Shown: positions 7,982 to 16,805, counted from the first letter of the stretch. The stretch: 64,000 nucleotides of DNA from Haloglycomyces albus DSM 45210 (GCF_000527155.1 NZ_AZUQ01000001.1:3175889-3239888), one strand, 5' to 3'. Made by a program: numbers and translations. The notes: generated by a model from the sequence alone, not told the origin.

Positions 7982-9351
7982 GATCGTCCTCCGTTCATGA
8001 TCGTGAGGTGGACGCGACGCGCCTCACGCGCCAGCTCCGCCTCGTCGGCTGTGAGCAGTCTGCCGTCGGCGACGACCGGATCGCCGCCCACCGTCAGAAG
8101 TTTGAGCGGGGCGGGAGGACCGAGAACCAGCGCAGCCACGGGATCAAGGATGTCGGCATGTCCCAGCCCGTCGAGCCGCCAGAGCGCGATGTCGCCCATC
8201 TTGCCGACCTGAAGCGAGCCGATCTCGTCGTAGCGGCCCAACACGCGAGCGCCCCCGATGGTGGCCAGTTCGAGCGCTTGACGGCAGGTCATCGCGGTGG
8301 GCCCACCGACTTGGCGCGCGGTGTAGACGGCTTGACGCAGTTCCTCGACCAGCATGTTGGATTCCTGGCTCGCCGCTCCGTCCACACCGAGTCCTACCGG
8401 GACGCCCGCTTCGCGGAGTCGCGGTGTGTCGGCCATGCCGGTCCCCAGTCGGGCGTTCGAACTGGGGCAGTGTGCCACACCGGTTCTGGTGGAGCCGATC
8501 AGCTTGACCGCCTCGTCGGAGAGGTGTACGGCGTGGGCGTACCAGACGTCGTCGCCGACCCACCCGACGGATTCCATGTACTCCACGGGGTTGCATCCGT
8601 GGGTGGTCTGGCAGAACTCCTCTTCGTCCAGTGACTCGCACAAGTGTGTATGCAGACGTACCTCCTTGCGCCGGGCCAGTTCCGCGCTTTCTTCGAGTAG
8701 TTCGCTCGATACGGAGAACGGGGAGCAGGGTGCGACGTCGACTTTCAGCATGGAGCCGAAGGAGGGGTCGTGGTAGCGGTCGATCGTCCGTTCGGTGGCG
8801 GCCAGGGCGTCATCAAGGGTCTCGACGAGATGGTCGGGTGGGAGGCCGCCGAGGGATTCTCCACGGTCCATCGAGCCACGGGTCGCGTGGAAACGCAGGC
8901 CGGTGGACCGGGCCGCGGATATCCACGCTTCGGTGATGTCGTCGGTTCGACCGTGTGGAAAGACGTAGTGGTGGTCGGCGCTGGAGGTGCATCCGGTCAA
9001 CGCCAACCACCCCAGACCGCCCCGGACCGCCGTGGAGACCCACTCCGCGGTCAGTCGACCCCAGACGGGGTACAGGGCGGTCAGCCATTGGAAAAGCGAG
9101 TGGTCGTAGGCCATTCCTCGGGTCACCCACTGGTACAGGTGGTGGTGGGTATTGACCAGTCCGGGCGTCGCGAGGCAGCCGTCGCCGTTGACTCGCTCGG
9201 TGGGTACGTCGTCGGAGAACGTCGGTGCTTGTCCGGGTCCTACGGCGGTAATGACGCCGTCCTGGACGACGATATGCCCGGTGGTGTATTCCTTGCGTTC
9301 GTCGTCGACGGTGGCGATGGCGGTGTTGTCGATGATCAGTCGGGTGCTCAT
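7978..9351 (-). CDS. 8-oxoguanine deaminase-type amidohydrolase
   Basis: A 457-residue metal-dependent deaminase of the amidohydrolase superfamily. Its N-terminus (TRLIIDNTAIATVDDE, then CLATPGLVNTHHHLYQW) and the interior LTGCTSSADHHYVFP are those of actinobacterial 8-oxoguanine deaminases. Metal ligands are visible in HHH at 69-71 (HxH pattern), HTHLCES and HAVHL, plus the VAHCPSSNARL and GVDGAASQES segments. A longer frame begins 22 codons upstream, but ATG at 9351 has AGGAGG before it and overlaps the pucE stop (ATGA). It ends in an ATGA overlap with pucD. Deamination of 8-oxoguanine would give urate, feeding the same pathway. Guanine or another aminopurine is possible as substrate. Confidence 0.85.
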   Translation of the reverse strand: MSTRLIIDNTAIATVDDERKEYTTGHIVVQDGVITAVGPGQAPTFSDDVPTERVNGDGCLATPGLVNTHHHLYQWVTRGMAYDHSLFQWLTALYPVWGRLTAEWVSTAVRGGLGWLALTGCTSSADHHYVFPHGRTDDITEAWISAARSTGLRFHATRGSMDRGESLGGLPPDHLVETLDDALAATERTIDRYHDPSFGSMLKVDVAPCSPFSVSSELLEESAELARRKEVRLHTHLCESLDEEEFCQTTHGCNPVEYMESVGWVGDDVWYAHAVHLSDEAVKLIGSTRTGVAHCPSSNARLGTGMADTPRLREAGVPVGLGVDGAASQESNMLVEELRQAVYTARQVGGPTAMTCRQALELATIGGARVLGRYDEIGSLQVGKMGDIALWRLDGLGHADILDPVAALVLGPPAPLKLLTVGGDPVVADGRLLTADEAELAREARRVHLTIMNGGRS

Positions 9352-9818
9352 GCGGTCCTCCTGGTGGCGGCCAGGCGGACGGCGTCGAGGATCTTCTCGT
9401 ATCCGGTACAGCGGCACAGGTTGCCGGCCAGCGCCTCTCGGATCTCGGCGTCGCTGGGATTCTCCTCACGGTCCAGCAGGTCGTTGGCCTGCATCAGAAG
9501 TCCCGGGGTGCAGAATCCGCATTGGACGGCTCCTGCGTCGACGAAGGCCGACTGAATGTCGGAGAAGTCCTCGCCGTCGGGGGCCAGCCCTTCGACCGTC
9601 CGGATCTCGCGTCCTTCCGCCTGGCCCGCGGCGATCAGGCAGGAGCACACGGCGCTGCCGTCGAGATAGACGGTGCAGGAACCGCATTCGCCTTGTTCGC
9701 AGGCGTTTTTGGAGCCGGGGTATCCCATTCTCTCGCGCAAGACGTGCAGGAGGCTTTCACCCGGCCAGACGTCTTCGGCGGTAACGGATTTACCGTTCAC
9801 TTCGGTGGTCAGTCGCAT
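9348..9818 (-). CDS. pucE: Xanthine dehydrogenase, [2Fe-2S] subunit
   Basis: Electron-transfer subunit, 156 residues. It has a plant-type ferredoxin cluster ligated by C40, C45, C48 and C60 (NACEQGECGSC) and a second cluster from C100/C103 (QCGFCTPG) and C135/C137 (NLCRCTGY). Both sets are complete. ATG at 9818 is chosen over a GTG five codons earlier because GAAGGA lies at the right distance. The start overlaps the end of pucC by 10 bases, and the stop overlaps the deaminase start. It carries electrons from the molybdenum site of PucD to FAD in PucC. Confidence 0.93.
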   Translation of the reverse strand: MRLTTEVNGKSVTAEDVWPGESLLHVLRERMGYPGSKNACEQGECGSCTVYLDGSAVCSCLIAAGQAEGREIRTVEGLAPDGEDFSDIQSAFVDAGAVQCGFCTPGLLMQANDLLDREENPSDAEIREALAGNLCRCTGYEKILDAVRLAATRRTA

Positions 9819-10672
9819 TGGTATTCCTTCCACGCCCAGCGAAGAGTACGGCGGGCGACGGTGGCCAGGGCGTGGAGCCGGTAGGCGGCGGTACCACGCA
9901 CGTCGTCGATGGGGCTGGCGGCGGCGGACACCAGCTCGCCGAAGTGGCGGGCGAGTCCCTCGTCCAGCTCACCGCGAGTTTCCCAAGGCAGCCGGGTATT
10001 CAGCAGTTCCTCGGCTTCCGGTGCCCGTCTCGGGGTGGGGGCGGCGGAGCCGATCCCGGTTCCCACGGTGCGGTCGGTGGTGTCCAGAGCGATGGCGAAG
10101 CAGCACACGGCGATAACCATGGCGTTGCGAGTGCCTATCTTGGTGAACTGCTGCGGTCCGCGTTTCTCCGGAATAATCACGCCGGTAACCAGCTCATTGG
10201 CTGCTTTCACACTGCGTTTGACGCCGGTGTAGAACTCGTGCACCGGCACGGTACGCGAACCGTCGGCGCTGGCCAGTTCGACTTCAGCGCCTGCGGCCAA
10301 GAGCGGTGGATGTCCGTCCCCCGCCGGGGAGGCCGCGACCAGGTTGCCGCCGAGCGAACCGCGATTGCGGATCTGTGGGGAACCGACCGTCCGAGCCGCC
10401 TGGGCCAGGCCAGGGAGGCGGTGGCCCAGTTCGTTGATGATCCGGACGTAGGGAAGGGTCGCGCCGATGCGGATGCGGCCGTCGTCCTCATCGCTCCACG
10501 ATTCCAGTTCCCTGACTCCGTTGAGGTCGATCAGCGCGGACGGGCGGTGCAGGTCGAAGTTCATCTCGACCATCGTGTCCGTGCCTCCGGCCACCGGTAC
10601 CGCCTCAGGATGCTCGGTTTTCAAACGCAACGCCTCGTCCAGGCTGTCGGGGCGGAAGAATTCCATGGTCAT
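9809..10672 (-). CDS. pucC: Xanthine dehydrogenase, FAD-binding subunit
   Basis: A 287-residue FAD-binding subunit of the molybdenum hydroxylase. VPVAGGTDTM (VAGGTD at 27-32) and RNRGSLGGNL (GSLGGN at 105-110) are the two FAD-contacting motifs of this family. The C-terminal CO-dehydrogenase flavoprotein domain follows (TRNAMVIAVCC, RRTLRWAW). ATG at 10672 overlaps the urate oxidase stop (ATGA). The end overlaps pucE. Electrons arrive from PucE and leave to NAD+ or another acceptor; the acceptor cannot be told from sequence. Confidence 0.92.
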   Translation of the reverse strand: MTMEFFRPDSLDEALRLKTEHPEAVPVAGGTDTMVEMNFDLHRPSALIDLNGVRELESWSDEDDGRIRIGATLPYVRIINELGHRLPGLAQAARTVGSPQIRNRGSLGGNLVAASPAGDGHPPLLAAGAEVELASADGSRTVPVHEFYTGVKRSVKAANELVTGVIIPEKRGPQQFTKIGTRNAMVIAVCCFAIALDTTDRTVGTGIGSAAPTPRRAPEAEELLNTRLPWETRGELDEGLARHFGELVSAAASPIDDVRGTAAYRLHALATVARRTLRWAWKEYQCD

Positions 10673-11496
10673 TTTCGGGTCACCGTCCCTTCGATGAGCC
10701 CGTAGGGCCGGTCGGCGGCGTGGAAGACCAGGCCCGGGTTGTCCAGTTCGAAGGGCTCCAGGTCGACCAGGAAGTGGTGTCTATTGGGCAAGGACATCGT
10801 GACCCTGTCGACCTCTGGGAGGTCTTCGAGAACCTTGGCACCCATGGCGTAGAGGGTCTGCTGGAGTGAAAGTGAATAGGTGTCGCGGAAGGCTTCGATC
10901 AACGCGGTGCGGCCGGTTTCAAACGCCTTGGTCCAGTCCACATCGGTCTCGGAGAAGTGCCAGTCGGCCGTGACCGCCGTAGCAAGAATACGATCGGTCG
11001 CGGGAGCCAAAGTGGTGTACTCATCCACGATGTATCCGGTGAACTCCGAGTCGGTGGAATTCAACAACAACAGGTCGCGCAGGCCGACCGTCACATCGGA
11101 TGCGCCGTTGTCGTTCACGACGGTCACCTCGCGGTGCTCGCCGCCGTCACTTCGGCTGAACGTATGGTCTCCGTGCCGCGTCCAGGTGTACTCCTGAACG
11201 GTCACGGTGGCTCGGTCAATGGAGCGCTGCCCGCCGGTGAAGTGTTGTGCCAGGCGAAGACCGAAGTCCTCGGCGCTGTCGATGCCGTCTCGAGCCAAGG
11301 CGAAGACGGTGTTCTTCTGAGTATCGGTCGGTAGGACCTTGTCGTTGGCTCCAGTGAGGTGTGTGTCGGAGAGATCTCCGGCGAGCGCGACGCTCACGTT
11401 CATATCGACGATCTCGTGGCGGTCGGTGTCGCGCACCGTACGTACCACTCGTGTCTCGGCTTTGCCGTATTGGTTATCCCCAAGCATAATTGCCAT
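10669..11496 (-). CDS. uox: Urate oxidase (cofactor-free uricase)
   Basis: Oxidises urate to 5-hydroxyisourate with O2. The 275 residues have the family's two T-fold repeats. K12 in QYGKAETRVV and T57 in NDKVLPTDTQKNT correspond to the Lys/Thr of the catalytic triad, and NRHHFLVDL near the C-terminus supplies the conserved His. The first half carries the urate-contact region VQEYTWTRHGDH. ATG at 11496 lies 2 bases after the uraH stop, and the end overlaps pucC. The enzyme's product is taken up by UraH and UraD, encoded immediately upstream. Confidence 0.95.
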   Translation of the reverse strand: MAIMLGDNQYGKAETRVVRTVRDTDRHEIVDMNVSVALAGDLSDTHLTGANDKVLPTDTQKNTVFALARDGIDSAEDFGLRLAQHFTGGQRSIDRATVTVQEYTWTRHGDHTFSRSDGGEHREVTVVNDNGASDVTVGLRDLLLLNSTDSEFTGYIVDEYTTLAPATDRILATAVTADWHFSETDVDWTKAFETGRTALIEAFRDTYSLSLQQTLYAMGAKVLEDLPEVDRVTMSLPNRHHFLVDLEPFELDNPGLVFHAADRPYGLIEGTVTRK

Positions 11497-11498
11497 GG

Positions 11499-11822
11499 TT
11501 AACTTCCTCTATATGTTGTATAAGCGAAAGGGCTGACCAAAAGCGGTACGTGATAATGCGCGGCATCGTCATCGACGGTGAACGTCACCGTCACCTCCGG
11601 ATGGAAGGTGTTGAACCCCTTCGCCTGCCAATATTCACCAGTGGCAAACTCGAGACGGTAGCGCCCTTCGCGCAGTTCCCAACCTTTGAGGCGGCCGTCG
11701 GAATCGGTCACTCCCGAAGCGACCTCCTCGTACACTTCCCCGGCCAGACGGTGGAGGCGTAGACGCATTCGCTCGGCGGGTGTTCCCGACACCGAGTCGA
11801 GGACGTGGGACGAGAAACTCAT
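11499..11822 (-). CDS. uraH: 5-hydroxyisourate hydrolase (transthyretin-related)
   Basis: Hydrolyses 5-hydroxyisourate to OHCU. The 107-residue protein has the family hallmarks: SSHVLDSVSGTPA at the N-terminus with the active-site His6, a central GRYRLEFATGEYW, the HYHVPLLVSPFAYTTY segment and the C-terminal tetrapeptide YRGS. ATG at 11822 overlaps the uraD stop as ATGA. It is complete and of normal length. Confidence 0.96.
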   Translation of the reverse strand: MSFSSHVLDSVSGTPAERMRLRLHRLAGEVYEEVASGVTDSDGRLKGWELREGRYRLEFATGEYWQAKGFNTFHPEVTVTFTVDDDAAHYHVPLLVSPFAYTTYRGS

Positions 11823-12319
11823 CGACTCACCAACTTTCCCAGTCGAATCCGGACGATCTTCCTCAATTCGGCCGCCACCTCCGCCGCTTCGGAATCGGGG
11901 TCGTTGTGCAGGCGACGCCGCGCCTCAGCGAGAATCCGCTCGGTCCCGAGCCCGGTGGCGCAAATGAGGAACACATGCCCGAAGCGCTCGCGATACTCCG
12001 CGTTCACCTGTGCCAGTTCCTTCTTGGTCTCCTCCTCCGCCTCGAGCGCGGCGTCCTGCTCCTGGTGGGACCAGGAGGACTCGTGGCCGCGGCCCGTGGC
12101 ACGTTCCCCGATTTCGGGGTGCGCTTTGACGGCCTGGTCGATCTGCACCTCACTGAGACGGTCGTAAGCCGTATCGGCGAACTCCCTCAGTTCTCCGTTA
12201 CTTCCGAACGGGCGTGCGTCGCTGACCGTTTCGGCCCACTCCGGCGACGAGCAGCACGTTAGAAGCTCGGCTCGGGCGGTCGGGGTGTCCAGGTCGTTGA
12301 ACTCGGCCAGTGTCCACAT
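11819..12319 (-). CDS. uraD: OHCU decarboxylase
   Basis: Converts 2-oxo-4-hydroxy-4-carboxy-5-ureidoimidazoline to (S)-allantoin. The 166 residues include AHPEIGERATG with the catalytic His67 and Glu69, a SxxEQ-type segment (SWSHQEQDA) and YRERFGHVFLICATG. It is the first gene of the long minus-strand purine run. ATG at 12319 has GGAGGTGAAAG before it. The promoter lies in the 204-base gap shared with the divergent pucR. Confidence 0.94.
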   Translation of the reverse strand: MWTLAEFNDLDTPTARAELLTCCSSPEWAETVSDARPFGSNGELREFADTAYDRLSEVQIDQAVKAHPEIGERATGRGHESSWSHQEQDAALEAEEETKKELAQVNAEYRERFGHVFLICATGLGTERILAEARRRLHNDPDSEAAEVAAELRKIVRIRLGKLVSR

Positions 12320-12523
12320 CTTTCACCTCCACTTCGTCGTGCGGCCCTTAAGCGGGCCTCGGCGATGCCTTCACAGTTAAACCTCTGCTCGGTCGTCTCA
12401 TCAACTGTCGTCCCCCACGAAAATCGTTGATACATATAGCTCGATATTTGGAGGATTATCCAAGACCTTCCCCACCGAACCTTCTGTTAACCTCAGTTCC
12501 ACCACCACCGGGGAGGAGGCCGT
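12320..12523. promoter_or_regulatory. Divergent uraD/pucR control region with paired motifs
   Basis: Two similar 13-14 base motifs, CAGTTAAACCTCTG (12374-12387) and CTGTTAACCTCAG (12484-12496), lie symmetrically, about 55 bases before uraD and 28 before pucR. Both contain GGTTAA/GTTAACC on one strand. A dyad TTGGA-N6-TCCAA lies at 12448-12463 between them. PucR of B. subtilis recognises a box containing TTGGTTAA, so these are candidate operators. No clear -10/-35 pair stands out. Confidence 0.5.
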
Positions 12524-14032
12524 ATGGACCTGAATGCGCTGATAAAGGCGGAAGAACTCGGGATGACGCTCGTAAACGGGACGACACATCTGGGCCGAAG
12601 CATCCGCTGGGTCGTCCCCACCGACCTCACCGATCCGCGCCGGTACCTCTCGGGAGGAGAGCTGGTACTGACGGGCATGTTGTGGCGCCACAACCCTGGA
12701 GATTCCGATACGTTCGTCCGCAATCTCTCCCAGGCCAATGTGGCCGCCGTCGGTGCCGGAGATCCGGATCTGACAACGATCCCCGATGACCTCATCAGTG
12801 CCTGCCGCCAGCACGACCTGCCACTTTTTCACGTTGACCCCAGCGTCGCCTTTGCCACCATTACCGAACACGTCGTGCAGCGGCTGTCGGCACATCGCTC
12901 CGGCGGCATGGCGACCGTATTGGAACGCCATCGCCAACTCCTGGCTTCCGGAGGCGGGTTGGACGACGTGCTCAATCTGGTGCACCGCGAGATCGGGTTT
13001 TCCTGCCACCTCATCTCCCCGACCGGGCGCCTCCTCACCTCCACCGACCCGCACCTGGCACCCGACGAGATCGAACGCCGACAACTGGCCGAGCGCCTGC
13101 TGCACGGGCATGGCCGAACTCGTCGCCTACGACTGAACCGCCGGGTCGGTTATTCGGCGTTCACCGTCGGCTCGACGGCGCACTGTGGATGGTTCCTCCT
13201 GGTCGACGATGACCACACCTCCTGGCTCCCCGAGCGCCAGGCAGTGGCCGACAAGCTCACCGCGCTCATCGGCTTGGAACTCGATCGTGTACTACAGCGA
13301 CCTTCGGGCGACACCGAATTCATCACCGCAGTGGAGACCGGAACCGACGTCCATACTCTCTCCAGTCTGTACGCACAGGCGGGTATGGACCCCAAACGGC
13401 CGTTCGCCGTCTCCGTGGTGCAGAGCGATCCCGATCTGGCCTCGGCCGCGGTAGCGGAACTGATCGAACCGGCCGCTCAATCGACCGTCTGGGGCCCTAC
13501 CTCCGAGGGGGCCATCGCCATATCGACCATTGACGAAGGTTACGAGAAGATGCTCGCACACATCAATGTGGCGGCGCCGTCCTTCGCGCCCGGCCTCAAC
13601 GACGATCGGATCTCCATCGGAGTGTCCGGACCGGTCACGGCCCTGGAAGGCATGACCGGATCCCTGTCCGAGGCTCGCCATGCGTGTTCGATCGCCCAAG
13701 CCCGCCGTGGACGAGTGGAAGTGGCAGATCGCGGTGAGCTGACGTCCCACGTACTTCTCCTGTCGGCCCTACCCGACGAACTCAAACGCGAATACACCAA
13801 GCTCACCTTGGGGCCGTTGCGAGATTACGACCGGAAACACCAATCCGACCTGGTCATGACCCTGGAAACCTTCCTGGACAATGCCTGTTCCTGGAGCCGG
13901 GCCGCCGCACAGCTGCATTTGCACGTCAATACGCTCCGGTATCGGATCGAAAGAGTTGAAAAGTTGACCGGTCGTGACCTCAGTCGATTGTCGGATCGAG
14001 TAGACCTGTTCTTGGCCTTGAGGATGCGCTAA
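12524..14032 (+). CDS. pucR: PucR-family transcriptional regulator of purine catabolism
   Basis: A 502-residue regulator. The N-terminal PucR domain (about 1-125, with TDLTDPRRYLSGGELVLTG) probably senses a purine or ureide. A GAF/GGDEF-like middle region follows. The C-terminal CdaR-type helix-turn-helix (about 445-485) contains RAAAQLHLHVNTLRYRIERV. ATG at 12524 has GGGAGGAGG before it. It is transcribed divergently from uraD and is the obvious candidate to control the purine run. The effector and whether it activates or represses are not visible. mocA follows 85 bases downstream and is probably cotranscribed. Confidence 0.9.
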   Translation: MDLNALIKAEELGMTLVNGTTHLGRSIRWVVPTDLTDPRRYLSGGELVLTGMLWRHNPGDSDTFVRNLSQANVAAVGAGDPDLTTIPDDLISACRQHDLPLFHVDPSVAFATITEHVVQRLSAHRSGGMATVLERHRQLLASGGGLDDVLNLVHREIGFSCHLISPTGRLLTSTDPHLAPDEIERRQLAERLLHGHGRTRRLRLNRRVGYSAFTVGSTAHCGWFLLVDDDHTSWLPERQAVADKLTALIGLELDRVLQRPSGDTEFITAVETGTDVHTLSSLYAQAGMDPKRPFAVSVVQSDPDLASAAVAELIEPAAQSTVWGPTSEGAIAISTIDEGYEKMLAHINVAAPSFAPGLNDDRISIGVSGPVTALEGMTGSLSEARHACSIAQARRGRVEVADRGELTSHVLLLSALPDELKREYTKLTLGPLRDYDRKHQSDLVMTLETFLDNACSWSRAAAQLHLHVNTLRYRIERVEKLTGRDLSRLSDRVDLFLALRMR

Positions 14033-14117
14033 GGGTCGATCGCCGGGCGGTTCAATTCGTGTTTCCCGAGGTATGCCGCTTATCGGTACAGGACCGTTCG
14101 ACTATTGGGAGGTTACG

Positions 14118-14717
14118 GTGAGATTTACAGGACTCATACTCGCCGCAGGAGCGGGCCGCCGCATGGGAGGTCCGAAGGCACTCGTCGAATGGAACGGCAA
14201 AAGCTTCCTGGAGCATGCCTACGACGTCTTGACAACGGCCGAATTCTCTCCCGTGCGCATTGTGGTTGGTGCCCAAGTCGAAAGTATCAAACACCGGCAC
14301 CCTCGATTGCGCGATGACATGATCACCAACTCCGAATGGAAGCGTGGCATGGGACGCTCTCTCCACGTTGGACTCACCTCTCTACCGTCGAAGGCCGACT
14401 GGGCGGCCGTTATCCTCGTCGACCAGCCGCTCTTGTCTCCCAAGGCCGTTGTTCGACTTCGGGATACCGCCGCGTCCTGCCAAAACGTGCCCCGCCGTCC
14501 AATCGTCACCGCGTCGTATGAAGGCCGTCGTGGGCATCCGGTCCTCTTCCATCGGTCGATCCGGCCGGATCTCATCTCTTCCTTGAGTCCGGATGCAGGA
14601 GCCCGAACCTTTCTACGCAGTCATCCTGAATTGGTGCAAGAAGTCGACTGCACCGGGCTCGGCGACCCTACGGACGTCGATACTCCCGACGAACTGCGAC
14701 AACTCCGGACCAACTGA
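14118..14717 (+). CDS. mocA: Molybdenum cofactor cytidylyltransferase (MocA/PucB-like nucleotidyltransferase)
   Basis: Transfers CMP to molybdopterin to make the cofactor form used by xanthine dehydrogenase-type enzymes, or acts as the related PucB factor. The 199 residues begin with the nucleotidyltransferase signature LILAAGAGRRMGGPKALV. They contain VILVDQPLLS (metal/nucleotide site) and the GHPVLF segment typical of MocA. GTG at 14118 is chosen because GGGAGG sits 5 bases before it; an ATG 15 codons earlier lacks a site and adds non-family sequence. Position after pucR and opposite the xanthine dehydrogenase genes supports the role. Confidence 0.85.
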   Translation: MRFTGLILAAGAGRRMGGPKALVEWNGKSFLEHAYDVLTTAEFSPVRIVVGAQVESIKHRHPRLRDDMITNSEWKRGMGRSLHVGLTSLPSKADWAAVILVDQPLLSPKAVVRLRDTAASCQNVPRRPIVTASYEGRRGHPVLFHRSIRPDLISSLSPDAGARTFLRSHPELVQEVDCTGLGDPTDVDTPDELRQLRTN

Positions 14718-15192
14718 AGTCCCTCTCCTTCGGCGATGAACCCTACCGACAGAAGGACTTTCCACCGGAAAGTGGTTAGAGAACAAACATGGCACTATTC
14801 CCGCTACTGCCCCACTGAACTGCAAACACACTAGAGGCCACTTAAACCTCCAGGTGATCGTTCCTTCTGCCCCTTTATAAAACTCGCAACGGTCTCGAAT
14901 CGCCATAATGCATTTCTCAGCTGTTCCTCCGCTCACCCAATTGCTCACCGAGTCAGCGGGCAGGATTCTCCCCCGATGGAAGAGCCGGTTTACTGAGATT
15001 GATTTCAAGGGTCTTTTTAGGGGTTCGTCAATGCAGTCGTACGGAATGTCCACCCGGCCGACGAAACCCGAAAGTACTCTTTTTCACCAACCACACCCCG
15101 CTAAACTCCGAAGAGCCGCTAAACTCCGAAGAGCCCGTGATGCCCTACCGGCACAACGTGAATCGACGAACCGCCTGAACCGCCTGAACCGC
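14718..15192. other. Intergenic stretch with short tandem repeats, no convincing gene
   Basis: About 475 bases without a supported gene. Two perfect tandem copies of an 18-mer beginning CGCTAAACTCCGAAG lie at 15099-15134. A 9-base motif (GAACCGCCT) is repeated almost three times at 15168-15192, just before the terminator. Frames on both strands here run into mocA or the tRNA and show no recognisable protein or ribosome site. Confidence 0.6.
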
Positions 15193-15228
15193 AAAAAGCC
15201 GACCAGATTTCCATCTGGTCGGCTTTTT
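15193..15228. terminator. Rho-independent terminator, likely for tRNA-Pro
   Basis: A perfect 16-bp stem with arms AAAAAGCCGACCAGAT and ATCTGGTCGGCTTTTT surrounds a TTCC loop. T-runs occur in either direction, so it can act bidirectionally. It lies 6 bases beyond the 3' end of the minus-strand tRNA-Pro. Confidence 0.9.
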
Positions 15229-15234
15229 GAACAG

Positions 15235-15308
15235 TCGGGTTATCCGGATTTGAACCGAAGACCCCTACACCCCCAGTGTAGTGCTCTACCAAGCTGAGCT
15301 ATAACCCG
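15235..15308 (-). tRNA. tRNA-Pro, anticodon GGG
   Basis: 74 nt folding as a full cloverleaf. The acceptor is CGGGTTA/TAACCCG, the D-arm GCTC...GAGC, the anticodon stem CTACA/TGTAG with loop CTGGGGG (anticodon GGG), and the T-arm TTCGG-TTCAAAT-CCGGA. The discriminator is A. The 3' CCA is not encoded. It lies downstream of der on the same strand, followed by a strong terminator. Confidence 0.95.
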
Positions 15309-15370
15309 TACCGGTAAGGTCCAGGTGAAATACCCGCATTTCCTCACCGATGGTCGTCATCGCGACGTCA

Positions 15371-15405
15371 TAAAATATACCGCACCGAATCGACGGCTCG
15401 GTGCG
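15371..15405 (-). terminator. Terminator downstream of der
   Basis: The hairpin arms CGCACCGA and TCGGTGCG surround a 9-base loop and lie 12 bases past the der stop. On the minus strand they are followed by the T-rich GTATATTTTA. It separates der from tRNA-Pro. Confidence 0.7.
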
Positions 15406-15416
15406 CGGGGCCAACC

Positions 15417-16805
15417 CTAGCGACGTCCCTTACCTTTCATTTCCCGTGGCGCTCTCGGCTTAATGACCAGGTCAATTGGACTTCCTTCAAAACCGAAGTC
15501 CTCCCGGAGGCGACGCATGAGGAACCGCTTGTACTGTTGGTCGAACGCTCCTGTGGTAAACAGCACGAAGCGTGGCGGCTCGACGTCGACCTGACTGGCG
15601 AAGAGCACTTTGGGAATCTTTCCACTGCGGCCGGGGTGCGGCGTGGCCGCTTGGAGGTCACTGATCCACTTGTTGAGTTCCCCGGTGCCGATACGCTGCG
15701 TCCAACCGTCCAACGCACGCCGTACCGCGGGAGCGATCTTCTTGAGCGCCCGACCCGTATCGGCGGAGACGTTGATACGCGGAGCCCACGATACCTGAGC
15801 CAGTTCGCGGTCGATTTCCTTTTCCAGGTAGTAACGACGTTCGTCGTCAACGAGGTCCCATTTGTTGAACGCCAGTACCAAGGCGCGTCCGGACTCGACG
15901 ACTTGGGTAAGGATGCGCTGATCCTGTTCGCTGAGGGGCTCGGACGCGTCGAGGAGGACGATGGCGACCTCGGCGGCCTCAATGGCACGTTGGGTGCGCA
16001 ACGACGCGTAGTACTCGGTGCCGGAGGCGAACTTGACGCGTTTGCGGATTCCGGCCGTGTCGACAAAGACCCAGTCTTCATCGTCGAGGGTCACGATGGA
16101 GTCCACCGGGTCAACGGTCGTACCGGCGACGTCGTCGACGACGGCTCGGATGGAGTCCGACATCTTGTTGAGGAGGCTGGATTTGCCGACGTTGGGACGT
16201 CCGACCAGCGCGATTCGGTGAGGTCCTTCTTCTTTGAGTGCGCCGGTGGGGATTTCGGGGAAGGCTTCGACGATGACGTCGAGCAGGTCGCCGGATCCGC
16301 GCCCGTGGAGGGCGGACACGGGGTGGGGCTGGCCGAGGCCGAGCCCCCAGAGTTCGGCGATGTCGGCTTCCTGTTTGTCGCTGTCGGCCTTGTTGGCGAC
16401 GAGGATGACGGGCTTTTTGGTCTGGTAGAGGAGTCGAACGGCGTCTTCGTCTGCGGCGGTGGCTCCGACCCGTGCGTCGACGACGAAGACGATGACGTCG
16501 GCGGTTCGCATCGCCATTTCGGCTTGGGCGGCGATGGCAGCACCGATACCGGCGGCGTCTCGATCCCAACCGCCGGTATCGACTAGGCTGAATTCTCTGC
16601 CCGCCCATTCGGCGTCGTAGGCGATGCGGTCGCGGGTCACACCTGGTTGATCTTGGACGACGGCGGCTCGACGACCCAGAACGCGGTTGACGAGAGTCGA
16701 TTTTCCAACATTGGGTCGTCCGACGACGGCCACCGTGGGAACGGGTCCCTGATCGTGGCCTGCATCGGTCCAGTCGTCTTCAATCCAGGTGGTGTCGTTA
16801 TCCAT
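15417..16805 (-). CDS. der: Ribosome-biogenesis GTPase Der (EngA)
   Basis: Essential GTPase assisting 50S subunit assembly. The 462 residues carry two tandem G domains, each with a P-loop GRPNVGKS (29-36 and about 203-210), DTGGW/DTAGI G3 motifs and NKAD/NKWD G4 motifs. A C-terminal KH-like domain ends in Lys/Arg-rich residues. ATG at 16805 lies inside the 3' end of cmk (8-base overlap), a conserved actinobacterial pairing. A T-rich terminator follows. Confidence 0.97.
   Translation of the reverse strand: MDNDTTWIEDDWTDAGHDQGPVPTVAVVGRPNVGKSTLVNRVLGRRAAVVQDQPGVTRDRIAYDAEWAGREFSLVDTGGWDRDAAGIGAAIAAQAEMAMRTADVIVFVVDARVGATAADEDAVRLLYQTKKPVILVANKADSDKQEADIAELWGLGLGQPHPVSALHGRGSGDLLDVIVEAFPEIPTGALKEEGPHRIALVGRPNVGKSSLLNKMSDSIRAVVDDVAGTTVDPVDSIVTLDDEDWVFVDTAGIRKRVKFASGTEYYASLRTQRAIEAAEVAIVLLDASEPLSEQDQRILTQVVESGRALVLAFNKWDLVDDERRYYLEKEIDRELAQVSWAPRINVSADTGRALKKIAPAVRRALDGWTQRIGTGELNKWISDLQAATPHPGRSGKIPKVLFASQVDVEPPRFVLFTTGAFDQQYKRFLMRRLREDFGFEGSPIDLVIKPRAPREMKGKGRR

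Noticed and set aside
14613-15053. 146-codon minus-strand frame
   Set aside because: Overlaps the 3' end of mocA on the other strand, no recognisable domain, no upstream gene context.
14908-15297. 129-codon plus-strand frame
   Set aside because: It runs through the terminator and antisense to the whole tRNA-Pro; composition is repeat-driven with no ribosome site.
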